Origin: Caldifarciminota bacterium
GTDB taxonomy: Bacteria; Hydrothermota; Tepidihabitantia; Tepidihabitantales; CAIPLT01
Length of the DNA: 10,087 bases
Direction: 5' to 3'
NCBI GenBank assembly: GCA_025061975.1
Contig: JANXBB010000183.1
Span: 1-10,087 of the forward strand
A program made the position numbers and the translations under genes. The first letter of the stretch is position 1. Each line of letters opens with the position of its first letter. Of the stretch, positions 1 to 7,943 are shown piece after piece. The notes beneath the pieces are model-generated. The model had not been told where the DNA came from. It ran no database searches and was given only the letters and a program-made list of their open reading frames with translations.

Positions 1-94
1 CCCAGTAGATATTAAATCCCCAAATAACCTGATAATTTAAAACAGCAACGCTTAAAAACCATAATGTGATTAGTGTCTTTTTTCTTAAAATCAT
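1..94 (-). CDS. Start of an exported protein, cut by window edge
   Basis: An ATG at 94 opens a frame of 31 codons that runs off the left edge without a stop. The N-terminus has a basic n-region (MILRKK) and then a hydrophobic stretch (TLITLWFLSVAVL), as in a signal peptide or membrane anchor. The ATG overlaps the TGA stop of the upstream nucleotidase gene as ATGA, so the two are probably translationally coupled and belong to the same envelope operon. No separate Shine-Dalgarno sequence is needed or seen. Too little of the protein is present to name a family. The export signal agrees with the secreted or outer-membrane character of the four genes before it. Confidence 0.6.
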   Translation of the reverse strand, partial: MILRKKTLITLWFLSVAVLNYQVIWGFNIYW

Positions 95-1602
95 GGTGTT
101 TTAGCTACAATTCGGCCTTCAATTTTATAATCAATTGGCGAATGTTTTTTAATATAATCCGCCAAAATGTCACGAATTAACTTATAAGTATCTTCAACAT
201 CTTTAGCTTCTTTAAAAATACTATAAGCACCACCACCAGCTGCAAGAAAATTATTTGTTACCACCTTATATTCTTTATTAAAATCAATCGGTTTATTGTT
301 GATTTCAACAGCAATTAATCGTTGTTTTGGGGGTGCATGAGGATTATAAACCATTTTTAACCCGGAGACTTGAAAAATAGCATGGTAACCGATTACTGAA
401 ACCTCAAGCATTTCCCATATCTGACGCCCGGTCATAGTCATAATAACTGCGGTATTGCCAAATGTTTCAATTTTATATAAGTCGCGATAAGTAATTTCAC
501 CTTGAGGAAGATTTGCCCGTATTCCGCCAGAATTTGTTACAGCAATATCCGCTTGAGCAAATTCCCGCATCGCATCAGTAATAAGGTTCCCAATCGGTGA
601 CTCACTAAAAGCTGAACGAACCAGTTCCCGCTTTGAGATACCAATTACTTCATCAAAATCTTTCTCAACTTCTTTTTGCCAGTTTATAAGTTTAGTTAAG
701 TACTCTTTATTTAATGGTATTGCTTCACCGTATAATGTGATTATCTCACCTTCATATCCTTTGATTTTTTTCGTAGCCTTTTCAATTTTTAATTTTAATA
801 ATCCCACTGCGGACAGTCGCGAATAAGCTTGTACGATAATTGTATGATATCTTGGAGTCTCAAATGGTGGTTCAATTCCTGAATGACTATGACCTCCGAT
901 AATTACATCAATTCCCGGTACAGAATCGGCTAATCGCCGATCATGACTGAATCCAGAATGAGTAAGCCCAATAATAATGTCAGCTGATTGAGCCTTAAGA
1001 GCTTTAATACTCCGTTCCGCACCAACATAATGTTTTAAAACCTCAAGTCCGGGCATATGCTCCGGTGCAACCATACCGGTCAGATAGTGTGTAATAAGTC
1101 CGAAAAGCCCTACTCGTAAACTGTCAAATTCTAACACCATATAAGGAGTAAGAAAATCAGGAACCTGCCCGGTGCTTTTTTCGATTAAGTTAGCACATAG
1201 AACCGGAGCCTTCAGCATTTTAATAAGTGCCTTTAGCGTATCAAGCCCAAAACTAAAATCATGATTGCCAATAACTGAAGCATCAATATCAATTGTGTTT
1301 AAAAAATCAATAACGGTTCTGCCGCGCGAAAAATCCCCTAAAGGAGTTCCGGAAAACCAATCCCCGAGATCAACTGTAATTGTCGGAATTCCGCGCCGTT
1401 GAGCTTCAGCCCTTATCTCATTAATTGTTGTTATTGCTCCAGCACCCCCTCCTAATGGCGGCGGAAAATCGGGATTCATCCAATATGCTTCAGATGGTGC
1501 TAAAGCACCATGAATATCGTTTATGTGAATTATCCAAATCTCTGAAGGAAGAGCTGAAAGTATCCGCCAAACAATAAAAAGTAACGCTAATTTTTTTACC
1601 AT
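91..1602 (-). CDS. Secreted 5'-nucleotidase / UshA-family metallophosphatase
   Basis: This is a two-domain 5'-nucleotidase family protein of 503 residues, a normal length for the family. A signal peptide (about residues 1-20) predicts export to the periplasm or cell surface. The N-terminal metallophosphatase domain carries all the expected dinuclear-metal motifs: NDIH (D29, H31), LGDW (D81), GNHD (112-115), THSG (H215) and GGHSH (H238, H240). The C-terminal 5'-nucleotidase domain (about 320-500) has the SPIGNLITDAM segment, NSGGIR (357-362), and the aromatic substrate-binding regions around ETFGN (380) and NFLAAGGGAY (451). Family members hydrolyse extracellular nucleotides, UDP-sugars or related phosphoesters so that nucleosides and phosphate can be taken up; the exact substrate cannot be read from the sequence. 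The start overlaps the previous stop by 7 nt, and only a weak AGAG lies upstream. The family call is firm, the substrate is not. Confidence 0.93.
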   Translation of the reverse strand: MVKKLALLFIVWRILSALPSEIWIIHINDIHGALAPSEAYWMNPDFPPPLGGGAGAITTINEIRAEAQRRGIPTITVDLGDWFSGTPLGDFSRGRTVIDFLNTIDIDASVIGNHDFSFGLDTLKALIKMLKAPVLCANLIEKSTGQVPDFLTPYMVLEFDSLRVGLFGLITHYLTGMVAPEHMPGLEVLKHYVGAERSIKALKAQSADIIIGLTHSGFSHDRRLADSVPGIDVIIGGHSHSGIEPPFETPRYHTIIVQAYSRLSAVGLLKLKIEKATKKIKGYEGEIITLYGEAIPLNKEYLTKLINWQKEVEKDFDEVIGISKRELVRSAFSESPIGNLITDAMREFAQADIAVTNSGGIRANLPQGEITYRDLYKIETFGNTAVIMTMTGRQIWEMLEVSVIGYHAIFQVSGLKMVYNPHAPPKQRLIAVEINNKPIDFNKEYKVVTNNFLAAGGGAYSIFKEAKDVEDTYKLIRDILADYIKKHSPIDYKIEGRIVAKTP

Positions 1603-2747
1603 AATTTCTCTAGTGGTACTTTTATCCCGACCAAAATATTAAGGATGTTTTCATATATTTTATCAGCATTGATATCGGTTATAAAATGCTCGGGATATAT
1701 CTCGCGTCGACCAATTTCCCCGCCGAAGTCAATTTTTGTTGAGCCAACATCAAATCCCCAGCCTATTGTGAAAACGACATAATTTGCAGTTGGTTTAACA
1801 AACGAGGGCTCAATTCGAAAACCGTAACGCAACGCTACTAGATTAAGTAAGGTATGTTCAACCCCAACCCCTAAATATAGAACTTTCTGAAAACTGTTAT
1901 GAAGTTTCTGCCAGTTGCTATAGAAACAAAATACTCCAAGTTTTGTAGGTATTTCCCCGCTTGCCAAATAAGCAATGTTAAGTTTTGCGGTCCAAGGGTA
2001 ACTGATTACAGTTTGATTGTTAGTAAAACTCCTTATTAATCTTACAGGCGAAGCATAATAAGCCGTAACAATTAATTTCTCACTGGGACTATAAAGGCCC
2101 CCTAATGAAAATCCCCAACCGCGAGGATTTCCCAAAGTGTCAGCAATCACTTCGGGATAATTAGTCATCAGGTATTTATAGTGGTAGTTTCTTGTGCCAT
2201 AAAAATATATAATACCTGCTGCAGCGCCCATTCTTTTAAAAAACTGTTTTCCCAAAAGCAATGAAGATTTATAAAGTGCCCCACGAACGCTAAGTTCTTC
2301 TTCTCCTACTCGGGTGTAAAAATCATCGCGAAATTCTTGATAAAAGTAGTAATCGTAATTAATTGCCGGCATAAAATTAAATTCGACATTTAGTATTGGC
2401 GATGGCACCAATAAAGTCAGCTTACCAATTTTACTACTGAAAGCATTATTTTCCGCAGTTGCGATTTCACCGATAGTATTATCATATTGATCAAATATTA
2501 CCTGTGTTCGACGTTCACCCAATATACTTAATTGATATGCTCCAGAAAAGATGAATTTCGGTACGTTTGCCTGTAGCGGATTAGGCATCAATACCGAAGG
2601 CTCAAAAAGTTCAACCCCTCCGGTTGCCAATGAAGCTACAGAACTATAATTTACTTGTCGCCCATAATACCAATCATGGGGTATTATCCCAAAAATTAAA
2701 TTTATCGCAACAACTCCTAAACTTAAAATTATTGCTTTCGGTCTCAT
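1596..2747 (-). CDS. Predicted outer-membrane beta-barrel protein, unknown function
   Basis: A 383-residue exported protein. The N-terminus (MRPKAIILSLGVVAINLIFG) is a typical signal peptide. The rest alternates short hydrophobic and polar stretches rich in Tyr, Phe and Gly, as in transmembrane beta-strands, for example KFIFSGAYQLSIL, LNVEFNFMPAINYDYYFY and YVVFTIGWGFDVG. The protein ends in an aromatic residue (LEKLW), a feature often found in barrel proteins recognised by BAM. The general look is that of FadL/OMPP1-like barrels, but no specific family motif is certain. The gene follows the helix-hairpin-helix barrel gene by 9 nt and overlaps the nucleotidase gene by 7 nt, so the three are probably made together. 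A role in uptake or surface organisation is only an inference from this context. Confidence 0.75.
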   Translation of the reverse strand: MRPKAIILSLGVVAINLIFGIIPHDWYYGRQVNYSSVASLATGGVELFEPSVLMPNPLQANVPKFIFSGAYQLSILGERRTQVIFDQYDNTIGEIATAENNAFSSKIGKLTLLVPSPILNVEFNFMPAINYDYYFYQEFRDDFYTRVGEEELSVRGALYKSSLLLGKQFFKRMGAAAGIIYFYGTRNYHYKYLMTNYPEVIADTLGNPRGWGFSLGGLYSPSEKLIVTAYYASPVRLIRSFTNNQTVISYPWTAKLNIAYLASGEIPTKLGVFCFYSNWQKLHNSFQKVLYLGVGVEHTLLNLVALRYGFRIEPSFVKPTANYVVFTIGWGFDVGSTKIDFGGEIGRREIYPEHFITDINADKIYENILNILVGIKVPLEKLW

Positions 2748-2752
2748 TTTAG

Positions 2753-2758
2753 CTCCTT
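2753..2758 (-). promoter_or_regulatory. Shine-Dalgarno sequence for the 383-residue barrel gene
   Basis: AAGGAG lies five bases before the ATG at 2747 and shares bases with the TAA stop of the upstream gene (read TAAGGAG). It is the only strong Shine-Dalgarno sequence in front of a minus-strand gene in this window and fixes this start. Confidence 0.8.
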
Positions 2759-5180
2759 ACCATAAAAAATCTAATTGCAACGCAATATTAAAAAGTTCTT
2801 TTTTAATAACAAAATCACGCAAAATTACTGTTTGACCGTTAGAATAATGCAACCCTGAAGCATTAAGAATTCCGGTATATGGAATTTTCGTATATTTCCC
2901 GCGAAGTTTCAGGCGAAACATTAAAAATTTAGTAGGCCGTTGGGTGATTACAAAATAATACCGCATTCCTTTGCCGTCCAAAAAATCGATCCCAATATCT
3001 TCAAAAATCCACTGACTAAGCCCATTACATTTCCAAACCGCAAGTCCACTTTCTAATGCTAAAGCTTCAGAAAAATTATGCTCCCATGTCGTCGCAAGAA
3101 AATCCCCCCAAATTACTTTTTCATTATTGTACGCCATTGATGGCACTAAATCAACTAATCCCCGGCGGAGTTCACAGGAAAGAAAATTCCTTTCGGTAAG
3201 ACTTACTAGAATTCGAAAACTGGTTTCATGGGTCTTAGAAACAGTTGCCTGAGTTTTTTTGGGCAAGTTTTTATATTGGTATTTATGCTTTACTCTAAAC
3301 CGCAAAGGAAAAACGGGCCGATATTCAACTTCGCCTTGGAACCGATAATTAGTAAAGCTGTATCCAAGATTACGCCACACATCAAAATAAATCCGTGTAA
3401 AAGTAATTTGCCGCGAAATCTGATAGCGAGTTTCAAGATAAACACCTTCTTCGGCTTTGGGCATCGGAAAGCTTTGAAGTGCAGTAAAAGATGGATCAAC
3501 TAATCGATATGGTTTTTCAAATGGAGTATCTTCAAAACGTTTCTGCTCGGCAAATCCCCGATTATAAGGATTATCATATCCAATGTCATAGTGTCGAATA
3601 ATTCCTAAAAGGTAAAGATAGTCATATTGCACCCGCGATTGTAGTAAATAAGCGCGGCTTTCGTTGGATGCTTGAGCATATTCGCCTTCTAATGAAACAT
3701 TTTCAATAACAGTTCGAAAATCAAAACCGAAATACATACGCTTTTTCCCCGTAGAAAGATTCAAAATATTAGGATCGTCAAAAAAAGTATTGTCAGTTGG
3801 TAAATCAACCCATTTAATTCTTGGATTAAAGTTTTTATCATATTGACATGTTAAAAAATTAAATCCAATTGCACTGCCCACAGGGAAAAAATCCCAAGAC
3901 GATAAGTCATATTGAATCCGCCCACCGTAATTGGTTTCAAAAAATTTATCCGCATTGACTGGAAGACGAGGCTCCGAAATAATGTAATAATAAATTGTGC
4001 CATCGGGGTTAACAATTCCATCGCGTTTTTTCTGAGAGTAAAAACCTGTTACATTTAATTGCTGATGAATAAATTCAGCTCCAACGCCGCGGAATCCTAA
4101 TCGACTATTAGCACTTAGATCGCCGTAAATTCCTTGAGTTCGTGTATAAGTTCGAGCAACAAACTCCGGGGCATTATCTAAAAGTAACCCTTGGCCCCAT
4201 ACAACCCTAAAGTCGCCAAAAAAGAGTTTGTTTATTAATCCTTTCTTAGATACTTGAAGATAGCCCTGAGTCTCAGAGTCGAATTTTGACGAAGGAAAGT
4301 TGTTTCTAATTCGGGCACCTAAAATAAAATTATCACCAATTCGAAAACGAAATCGGTGTGAATATTGTAGGTGAGATATTAACGATTTAAGATGTGTTTC
4401 AGTTTCTTGAAGTCGGCAAAAATAGTTTTCAATCTCATAGTCTGAAAACCCTTGGCGATAGAACGCTTCTCGGTTGTTTAACTCATTATATGCTTGACGA
4501 ATTAACGAGACTAAATTTGAAGGCTCAAAAGTAGGATCATAACTTTTACCATATTCAAAATTTATCCGATAATTACCTTGAAATTTTAGCGCTGGAGGAT
4601 CACTATAACTTACAAACGCACGCATATTGCGAAATCCATAATTAGACAAACCGGATACATCGCGAAGATCCCGGTAGTTTTTAAGTTCACGCCCCAATTT
4701 TCGATGTTTGATTACTGCTGCGGCATCAATCAAGGACACATTTTGTAATATCGCTAACTCTTCAAACCGCGCTTTGTTAACATTAATTGGATTTACAAGC
4801 ATATCTTGCCATTCTTCAACAGCAGCTTTTGTCACACCCTCCTCGGTTGCCAATGCTTTTTGAATGCGGTAAACATTAAGATAATCGCCGGTAATACTTT
4901 CAGGCGGGGTAATTTTAATCATTAGTTTCAATGTCTCGAATTCCTCTGGGGTAATCTCTTTTATTTTTCTTAAATCATAAATACTTTTTAAGGCTCCATA
5001 ATGAAGCAAATATTCGTAGAGTTTTTCCTTAGCAATTTTCGAGATTGGTAATTTTTCTAAATCCCGTAAAGGTGCTTTATTTATATCCAGTTGTTCATAT
5101 TGATTAAATGCCCCAATACTTGTTACAAAAATAATTATTATTAAAATATACCGCGTAAAACGATTTGTCAGATAATCCAT
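2757..5180 (-). CDS. Helix-hairpin-helix (ComEA-like) protein with large C-terminal beta-barrel
   Basis: An 807-residue exported protein. After a hydrophobic signal segment (about residues 11-24) come two helix-hairpin-helix units. The first is at about 31-90, beginning LDINKAPLRDLEKLP; the second is at about 132-190, beginning INVNKARFEELAIL and containing YRDLRDVSGL. Both resemble the ComEA-type repeat (N-A/K-A...L..LPGI...A..I...R). From about residue 200 to the end, the sequence is long, Tyr/Phe/Arg-rich and strand-like and finishes IALQLDFLW, as expected for an outer-membrane barrel. ComEA HHH domains bind DNA in competence systems. Whether these periplasmic HHH units bind DNA or serve as protein-interaction modules is unknown. 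The start has no Shine-Dalgarno sequence; it lies 7 nt after the PorV-like stop. The architecture is clear, the function is not. Confidence 0.8.
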   Translation of the reverse strand: MDYLTNRFTRYILIIIIFVTSIGAFNQYEQLDINKAPLRDLEKLPISKIAKEKLYEYLLHYGALKSIYDLRKIKEITPEEFETLKLMIKITPPESITGDYLNVYRIQKALATEEGVTKAAVEEWQDMLVNPINVNKARFEELAILQNVSLIDAAAVIKHRKLGRELKNYRDLRDVSGLSNYGFRNMRAFVSYSDPPALKFQGNYRINFEYGKSYDPTFEPSNLVSLIRQAYNELNNREAFYRQGFSDYEIENYFCRLQETETHLKSLISHLQYSHRFRFRIGDNFILGARIRNNFPSSKFDSETQGYLQVSKKGLINKLFFGDFRVVWGQGLLLDNAPEFVARTYTRTQGIYGDLSANSRLGFRGVGAEFIHQQLNVTGFYSQKKRDGIVNPDGTIYYYIISEPRLPVNADKFFETNYGGRIQYDLSSWDFFPVGSAIGFNFLTCQYDKNFNPRIKWVDLPTDNTFFDDPNILNLSTGKKRMYFGFDFRTVIENVSLEGEYAQASNESRAYLLQSRVQYDYLYLLGIIRHYDIGYDNPYNRGFAEQKRFEDTPFEKPYRLVDPSFTALQSFPMPKAEEGVYLETRYQISRQITFTRIYFDVWRNLGYSFTNYRFQGEVEYRPVFPLRFRVKHKYQYKNLPKKTQATVSKTHETSFRILVSLTERNFLSCELRRGLVDLVPSMAYNNEKVIWGDFLATTWEHNFSEALALESGLAVWKCNGLSQWIFEDIGIDFLDGKGMRYYFVITQRPTKFLMFRLKLRGKYTKIPYTGILNASGLHYSNGQTVILRDFVIKKELFNIALQLDFLW

Positions 5181-5187
5181 TGCTTAA

Positions 5188-6009
5188 TTAAAAATTATAT
5201 GAAATCCCCAAATTATGAGTAAGCGGTAATTCTGACTTCCAATTCAAAGCATAATCTAACTTTAAATTACTAAACCCAGTTCGTAAACCAAAATTAAACT
5301 GCACCGGCTCGGTTATAAGCCCAGCTCGTAATGTCAAATAGTCTTCAATAATCTCTAATTCCTGAGCAACAGCAATCCGGGTTGGTTTTCCAATCTCTTT
5401 GGTAACTTCAAAAAGTGAATTAATGCCTAATGTTGGTTGATAAAGTAATCCCACATTTATCTTACAGGGTAAATCATATTTAACATCAAAACCAATTTGA
5501 GGATTATTTAAATTATGAATTACAAATCCATATTGCCAACGTCGGTAAATTCGGCCTATAACCCCTAAATCAAATCCCCAACTAAAGCCCTTTCCATATC
5601 TATCCTGACTAAGCGCATAGCCTCGAAAAACCGCTCCAACAGATAAGTCTTTTGCTAAATTAAAACCATAACCGAAACTTAAAATTTTCTCGGAGTGTAA
5701 TTGAAATCCAATTTCCTGCACTCCAAGACCTAAAGCACCCGATGTTCCTTTCAGTGGATAACCAAAACTAAAACCGAGATGATGAAGACCAACTCCTAAA
5801 CCCCCATACAGAAGTTTATAAAAACCAGCTACATTAATATTTAATATCTCACTAAGTCCGGCAGGATTATATTGAAGCGCTGATAGATCGTTACTCAATG
5901 CCGAAAACGCATTAGCTAATCCTTCGCCTCGAGGAGTAGTATATAAATCCTCAAAAGCTCCATAAGATGTAGTTAAAAAAATAAGCATTAATACAATAGC
6001 CGCTTTCAT
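5188..6009 (-). CDS. PorV/UPF0164-like outer-membrane protein
   Basis: A 273-residue protein with a signal peptide (MKAAIVLMLIFLTTSYGA, cleavage near residue 17 or 18). A hallmark segment follows at 26-52, PRGEGLANAFSAL then SNDLSALQYNPAGL, which matches the 'R..G.ggAf.a.a.d..a...NPAgL' signature of the PorV/PorQ, UPF0164 and OMPP1/FadL-type barrel proteins. The remainder is a Gly- and aromatic-rich strand pattern ending NLGISYNF, a good C-terminal barrel signal. Relatives sit in the outer membrane as small barrels, and PorV is a shuttle in type IX secretion, but nothing here shows type IX machinery. It is the first gene of the envelope operon, directly behind its own promoter, and is probably translated from a nearly leaderless transcript. 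The family-level call is good; the role is open. Confidence 0.8.
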   Translation of the reverse strand: MKAAIVLMLIFLTTSYGAFEDLYTTPRGEGLANAFSALSNDLSALQYNPAGLSEILNINVAGFYKLLYGGLGVGLHHLGFSFGYPLKGTSGALGLGVQEIGFQLHSEKILSFGYGFNLAKDLSVGAVFRGYALSQDRYGKGFSWGFDLGVIGRIYRRWQYGFVIHNLNNPQIGFDVKYDLPCKINVGLLYQPTLGINSLFEVTKEIGKPTRIAVAQELEIIEDYLTLRAGLITEPVQFNFGLRTGFSNLKLDYALNWKSELPLTHNLGISYNF

Positions 6010-6018
6010 AATTTTTAG

Positions 6019-6047
6019 ATTCTAAAATAATTAATACTAAAAGTCAA
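6019..6047 (-). promoter_or_regulatory. Sigma70-type promoter of the envelope operon
   Basis: On the minus strand TTGACT (6047-6042) and TAGAAT (6024-6019) are separated by exactly 17 bases, each one base off consensus. With a usual six-base discriminator, transcription would begin near 6012, three bases before the ATG at 6009. No Shine-Dalgarno sequence fits in that space, so the mRNA is predicted to be nearly leaderless. Confidence 0.75.
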
Positions 6048-6400
6048 GTATTAAAAAAAACTATTATTTTAAACCTTAATGCTAAATTCATAATCGGAAT
6101 TTAAAAATAAATATAAAATTACCAACCATATAATCTGTTTTTAATCGCTTATAAGCACTCAAAAAATTCTAAGATCAACAACTTCAAGGACTTAATTAAT
6201 ATTAACGCGTGACCTGCTTACCCCACTGTTCCTAATACCATTTTGTAAATCCGAAAATCGGCTCGTAAAGAGTAATCTCAAAATATCTAAATACCAAACA
6301 CGAAAATCTTTTTCCAATTTACAATGATTACAAGTTACGGTGCGATATTTTCAGAAGAGTAAATTTACTTTCTTTGTTCGATATTGTGCTTCATTTTCCT
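6048..6400. other. AT-rich intergenic spacer without a recognisable gene
   Basis: I find no credible coding frame here on either strand, no tRNA or rRNA motif, and no hairpin followed by a T-run that would act as a clear terminator. Small symmetrical items are present: GCTTATAAGC (6147-6156) and CCGA-AAA-TCGG (6251-6261). One minus-strand frame stays open for 52 codons (6350-6192) but has no start codon. The stretch may be untranslated tail of the housekeeping transcript, spacer, or eroded sequence. Confidence 0.5.
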
Positions 6401-6525
6401 TAAAACCTCTCTGGTATATAAAGTTAAAGAATCACTCAAATCTAATAAGGAGTGGTTTTTCCTATATTTATTTAGGTGCGTTGTAAAATATTAATAAAGT
6501 GAGTGTGCGGATTTGAGAGGTTTTA
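6401..6525. repeat. Perfect 11-bp inverted repeat enclosing 103 nt, next to DUF721 stop
   Basis: TAAAACCTCTC at 6401-6411 and its exact reverse complement GAGAGGTTTTA at 6515-6525 could form a closing stem. The right arm touches the TAA stop of the DUF721 gene (6528-6526). Inside lies a second possible hairpin, AATCACTC (6430-6437) with GAGTGGTT (6451-6458), which pairs fully only if the plus strand is transcribed because it needs one U-G pair; a T-run follows at once. CTCAAATC (6435-6442) can also pair with GATTTGAG (6510-6517), which would compete with the closing stem. This may be a structured RNA, an odd transcript end, or coincidence. Confidence 0.4.
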
Positions 6526-6819
6526 TTAATACTTAAGATAAAATTTAATATCTTTGATTGTTTTTTGCCCGATCCGAGAATTTAGTTGTTCAATTATTGA
6601 TGGCTTTAAACAATTTAGTTCATTTAACCAAACAGTATCTTTTACTGAAACAAAAAGAATTCCGGTATTAACTTTTGTAGGTGATGCATTTTCACTGATC
6701 TTTTTACCCACGACTTCCTGCCAAAGCACTATCGCCTTAGCTTCATTAAATTTTTGCCCGAGTTTCCGTTTTTTTATAAACTTTTCAAGTAATTCATTAA
6801 TTGGTTTAAGAGAACTCAT
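6526..6819 (-). CDS. DUF721 / DciA-like protein
   Basis: A 97-residue DUF721 protein. The family pattern is present throughout: LWQEVVGKKISENASPTKV (about 32-50), the strand TGILFVSVKDTVWLNEL (52-68) and the C-terminal IEQLNSRIG...IKDIKFYL. DciA, the best-studied DUF721 protein, helps load the replicative helicase DnaB in bacteria that lack DnaC or DnaI; a similar role here is inferred from the family. The ATG overlaps the recF stop as ATGA, implying translational coupling. Linkage of recF and DUF721 is common near dnaA-dnaN-recF-gyrB clusters, but dnaA, dnaN and gyrB are not seen here. The protein is short compared with many DciA proteins, consistent with a core domain without a long tail. 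Confidence 0.85.
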   Translation of the reverse strand: MSSLKPINELLEKFIKKRKLGQKFNEAKAIVLWQEVVGKKISENASPTKVNTGILFVSVKDTVWLNELNCLKPSIIEQLNSRIGQKTIKDIKFYLKY

Positions 6820-7916
6820 TGACTTGTTATAGTACCTTTGGTTATTTTAAAAACCTTTCCTGGTGTTAATCCAAGGTTATTTTGATCTTTAGCGGTTGCA
6901 TAAAACATTTGACCGGTTATTGACCGAAAAAGTTTTTTGGTGTTTTGGCTGTCAAGCTCGGCGGCTATTTCATCTAATAAATAAATCGGGCTAAGATTAC
7001 GAAATTCCTGTATCATTTGCGCTTCAGCTAATTTTAATGCTAATGCACAAAGTCGTTGTTCACCTTCAGAACCATATTTAGACAAAAGAAGCTTTTCACC
7101 ACTTGATTTTACTTCTTCTACAATGATATCGTCCCGATGTGGTCCAACCGTAGTATGTCCTAATTCAATGTCCAATGTGCGTTTATTTTTAAGTAACTCA
7201 AGCATAGTTCTTTCAATTTCGGTTGCACTGGAAAGTTCGGCTAAGTCATGATCGCTTTTATATCGAAAAACAATCTTTTTTCCTTCAAATAGCATATCGG
7301 AATATTTTTGTGCATAATCTAAAAGAATCGATAATTTCTTTTTTCGTTCTTCAATAATTCTACATGCAATTTGAGCTAAAATTTTTTCCCAAACTTCATA
7401 ATAACTTTCGTCAACCTTTTCGTTTAATAATTTATTACGTTCTTGTAAAGCCTTACGATATTCAATGAGGTCTTTTAGATAATTGCGATTAAGTTGAGCA
7501 ATCGCTAAATTTATAAAATCTCTTCTAGTATTGGGGGCACCACGAATAAGTTCAATATCCTCAAGGAGAATTGTAATTACCGGACACCAGCCTAAATAAT
7601 CCGAAAGTCTTAAAATCTTGCGATCAGCTAAAGATAGCAATTTGGTTCCTTCGTAGAAAACAATTTGTGCTGTGGTATAACCTTGCGGGCCTTCAGCTTC
7701 ACCGCGGACTTTTAAATGGGGCGCACCAAACTTCTTTAATTCATTATCGCGATGTGTTCGGAATGAACGACCAACTGCTAAATAATATATCGCTTCAAGA
7801 AGTGAAGTCTTTCCCGAAGCATTTTCGCCAACAATTAAGTTAATTTCGGGATGAAAATCAACCTCACTGTCAACTAAGTTTCTAAATCCTTCAAAAGCTA
7901 AGTGTTTTAATACCAT
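6816..7916 (-). CDS. recF: DNA replication and repair protein RecF
   Basis: A 366-residue ABC-type ATPase of the SMC/RecN-like superfamily, of normal RecF length. It has the Walker A motif GENASGKTS (30-38) followed by LLEAIYYLAVGRSFR, the RecF-typical GPHRDD (258-263), the ABC signature region YGSEGEQRLCALALKLAEA starting at 281, and Walker B with D-loop IYLLDEIAAELDS (311-323). RecF binds DNA at single-strand gaps and, with RecO and RecR, loads RecA for gap repair and restart of stalled forks. The signature reads SEGEQR where many RecF proteins have S-Q-G-Q-Q-R; this keeps the serine and glycine needed for ATP contact. The start lies 27 nt after the ddl stop without a Shine-Dalgarno sequence, and the stop overlaps the next start. 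Confidence 0.95.
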   Translation of the reverse strand: MVLKHLAFEGFRNLVDSEVDFHPEINLIVGENASGKTSLLEAIYYLAVGRSFRTHRDNELKKFGAPHLKVRGEAEGPQGYTTAQIVFYEGTKLLSLADRKILRLSDYLGWCPVITILLEDIELIRGAPNTRRDFINLAIAQLNRNYLKDLIEYRKALQERNKLLNEKVDESYYEVWEKILAQIACRIIEERKKKLSILLDYAQKYSDMLFEGKKIVFRYKSDHDLAELSSATEIERTMLELLKNKRTLDIELGHTTVGPHRDDIIVEEVKSSGEKLLLSKYGSEGEQRLCALALKLAEAQMIQEFRNLSPIYLLDEIAAELDSQNTKKLFRSITGQMFYATAKDQNNLGLTPGKVFKITKGTITSQ

Positions 7917-7943
7917 GTTAATCTAAGAATTTATTTATCGCTG

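Noticed and set aside
3228..3503. Plus- and minus-strand open frames inside the HHH-barrel gene
   Set aside because: They are shadows of the 807-residue gene, without a domain, signal or ribosome binding site of their own.
6251..6261. CCGA-AAA-TCGG hairpin as a transcription terminator
   Set aside because: It has only four base pairs and no T-run on either strand.
6192..6350. Minus-strand open frame of 52 codons with a CNHC motif, possibly a decayed zinc-finger gene or transposase
   Set aside because: It has no start codon, follows an in-frame TGA, lacks a recognisable domain and ends in low-complexity sequence. A frame of this length can arise by chance in a 480-base gap.
6554..6832. Plus-strand 92-codon open frame opposite the DUF721 gene
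   Set aside because: It is antisense to a clear DUF721 protein and has a composition typical of a shadow frame.
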